DNA of 14,894 nucleotides, from the NCBI GenBank assembly GCA_020629095.1, contig JAHDDZ010000004.1, forward strand, positions 6,219 to 21,112. The letters run 5' to 3'. Origin of the DNA: Candidatus Altimarinota bacterium. Lineage in GTDB: Bacteria > Patescibacteriota > Gracilibacteria > UBA4473. Both the position numbers and the translations under genes were made by a program. Below the pieces are notes generated by a model. That model did no database searches, was not told the origin of the DNA, and worked only from the letters and a program-made list of their open reading frames with translations. Below, one piece after another: positions 14,015 to 14,894 of this stretch. Each line of letters begins with the position of its first letter. Position 1 is the stretch's first letter.

Positions 14015-14431
14015 TTATTTTCTGCGCAAGACCAAAAAGGTCTTATCGCGGTTTTCGCACCATAGCACGCGGTGCACATATCCGGCATGAATCCAGCCAG
14101 CTTTGACCTTTGTCTCAATCTCAACCGGCCTGTTTCCATGCACGGTCAAGATGTAGTTTCCGACTGCAGAATGGCAGAAGTTGTTCCACGCATCTGCATG
14201 AAAGTGCTGCTGTGAGGTTGTGTCTGGCAACGCAAATGAGTCGCACAGACACTGGTTTCGCACCACATATTCAGCTGAGTCCAATGACTTCGCTTTATAG
14301 AGTGGCCCACGAAACTCAATGCCCCCGAGTTTGAGCCGAACCGTGTCGCCAGAGTCAAACATCCGGTCGATGTTTTGCCCCTGTGCCAGCACCGCCAGCA
14401 GCAGGGTCAAACAGAAAATAATGTGTTTCAT
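14015..14431 (-). CDS. Exported cysteine-containing protein, unknown
   Basis: Encodes 138 residues from the ATG at 14431. The start overlaps the TGA of the upstream gene as ATGA and has the best Shine-Dalgarno match of the window (GGAG 3 nt before ATG), so coupled translation is likely. The signal peptide is MKHIIFCLTLLLAVLAQGQ. The mature part contains CLCDSF, FHADAWNNFCHSAVGNYILTVHG and a basic end (KTFLVLRRK); about four cysteines could form disulfides outside the cytoplasm. The VGNYILTV strand is reminiscent of IGCYVVVF and IGRYVLVM in the neighbouring exported proteins. No family is recognised. Confidence 0.75.
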   Translation of the reverse strand: MKHIIFCLTLLLAVLAQGQNIDRMFDSGDTVRLKLGGIEFRGPLYKAKSLDSAEYVVRNQCLCDSFALPDTTSQQHFHADAWNNFCHSAVGNYILTVHGNRPVEIETKVKAGWIHAGYVHRVLWCENRDKTFLVLRRK

Positions 14432-14894
14432 AGCTCCGGTTTTGGTTCAGAAAAGATATACAGCTTATCATATATTATATTCGGATAATACTTTTGTGCT
14501 GGCAGCTCTTCTACTCCAATTCCTTGGCTGAAGTTTTTTGCGACCTGCGAAAGGATATCACCCCGTGGAGCGCCCTCTTTGTCTGTTTGCTCTACTACTT
14601 TTCGTAGGTCAAACACAACTACATAGCACCCAATAAATGGATAGTATGGTTTTTTTACCCCTTCATAAATCTTCTGGATTAAAGCAGAATCCACCTTAAT
14701 CGATGCTGGAAGCTTCATTCTGATCAGAATCTGATCAAGGTTCTGTATGATCTCTTTTTTGCTGCTGCCCAGCACTGTATCAATCGCCAAGCTATCAGCC
14801 AAGAAAAAGGTCTCAACCTTCATTTTTGACTTGATTTCAATGGTTTGTGTTTGCCCATGGGCCTGCCCACAGAACAAAAGAAAAATGATTAAAA
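14428..14894 (-). CDS. Exported protein, unknown (5' partial at window end)
   Basis: The frame is open to the window edge. The first visible residues (LIIFLLFCGQAHGQTQ) are the hydrophobic core and cleavage region of a signal peptide, so only a few codons are missing. The TTG at 14877 is inside that signal and is not the start. The mature part is mostly helical and Lys-rich (SSKKEIIQNLDQILIRM, SALIQKIYEGVKK) with a central strand IGCYVVVFDLRKVV and the end IIYDKLYIFSEPKPEL. No family is recognised. It is the first visible member of a run of four exported proteins on the minus strand. Confidence 0.75.
   Translation of the reverse strand, partial: LIIFLLFCGQAHGQTQTIEIKSKMKVETFFLADSLAIDTVLGSSKKEIIQNLDQILIRMKLPASIKVDSALIQKIYEGVKKPYYPFIGCYVVVFDLRKVVEQTDKEGAPRGDILSQVAKNFSQGIGVEELPAQKYYPNIIYDKLYIFSEPKPEL

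Overview
The window looks like a piece of bacterial chromosome, or an integrated element, of about 50% GC using the standard code (TGA is a stop in several genes). It carries phage-tail-like genes among small host-like genes. I cannot name the organism. Exported proteins in the right third end their signal peptides in Ala-Gln-type sites (AQG, AQT, QGQ), a pattern common in Bacteroidota. Few genes have a recognisable Shine-Dalgarno site, and several have a TATAAT-like box only 6-12 nt before the start codon, which suggests leaderless or near-leaderless mRNAs. An uncultured Bacteroidota or candidate-phylum bacterium would both fit.

Left third (1-6355, + strand): the 3' part of a very large, cysteine-poor, purine-rich gene (1-3993, open at the window edge) of unknown family. 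It is followed by a modular tail-fibre or adhesin gene (4063-6355). That product has an unknown N-terminal region, a discoidin-like domain, a phage-fibre style 'DAVT' segment, a probable FN3-like domain and a long polyglycine-rich tip. Its reading frame is broken once, inside the discoidin domain between 4868 and 4880. A perfect terminator hairpin follows.

Middle (6356-10352): a structured intergenic stretch, a four-helix membrane protein (6564-6995, +), a membrane-anchored AhpC-type 2-Cys peroxiredoxin (7065-7745, -), two small overlapping-style genes (7856-8311, -), a membrane protein lacking an obvious start (8448-8738 or longer, -), a small soluble helical protein (8962-9291, -) and a three-gene operon of small proteins (9403-10352, -) with its own promoter and terminator.

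10552-11583 (+) encodes a protein with the pattern of a siphophage distal tail (Dit-like) protein. It stands alone between a divergent promoter region and a bidirectional terminator, about 4.2 kb from the fibre gene.

Right third (11602-14894, - strand): a 234-aa unknown protein with a strong promoter and about 150 nt of leader, preceded by a series of four genes for small exported proteins (12543-14894, the first cut by the window end). These are tightly spaced and two junctions are ATGA or near-ATGA overlaps. At least two of them share a short pattern that suggests distant paralogy.

The most interesting reading is that tail-derived adhesion parts (large structural protein, discoidin/glycine-rich fibre, Dit-like hub protein) sit as separate transcription units among ordinary cellular genes. 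That could be a decayed prophage or a domesticated tail-like apparatus; the sequence alone does not decide.
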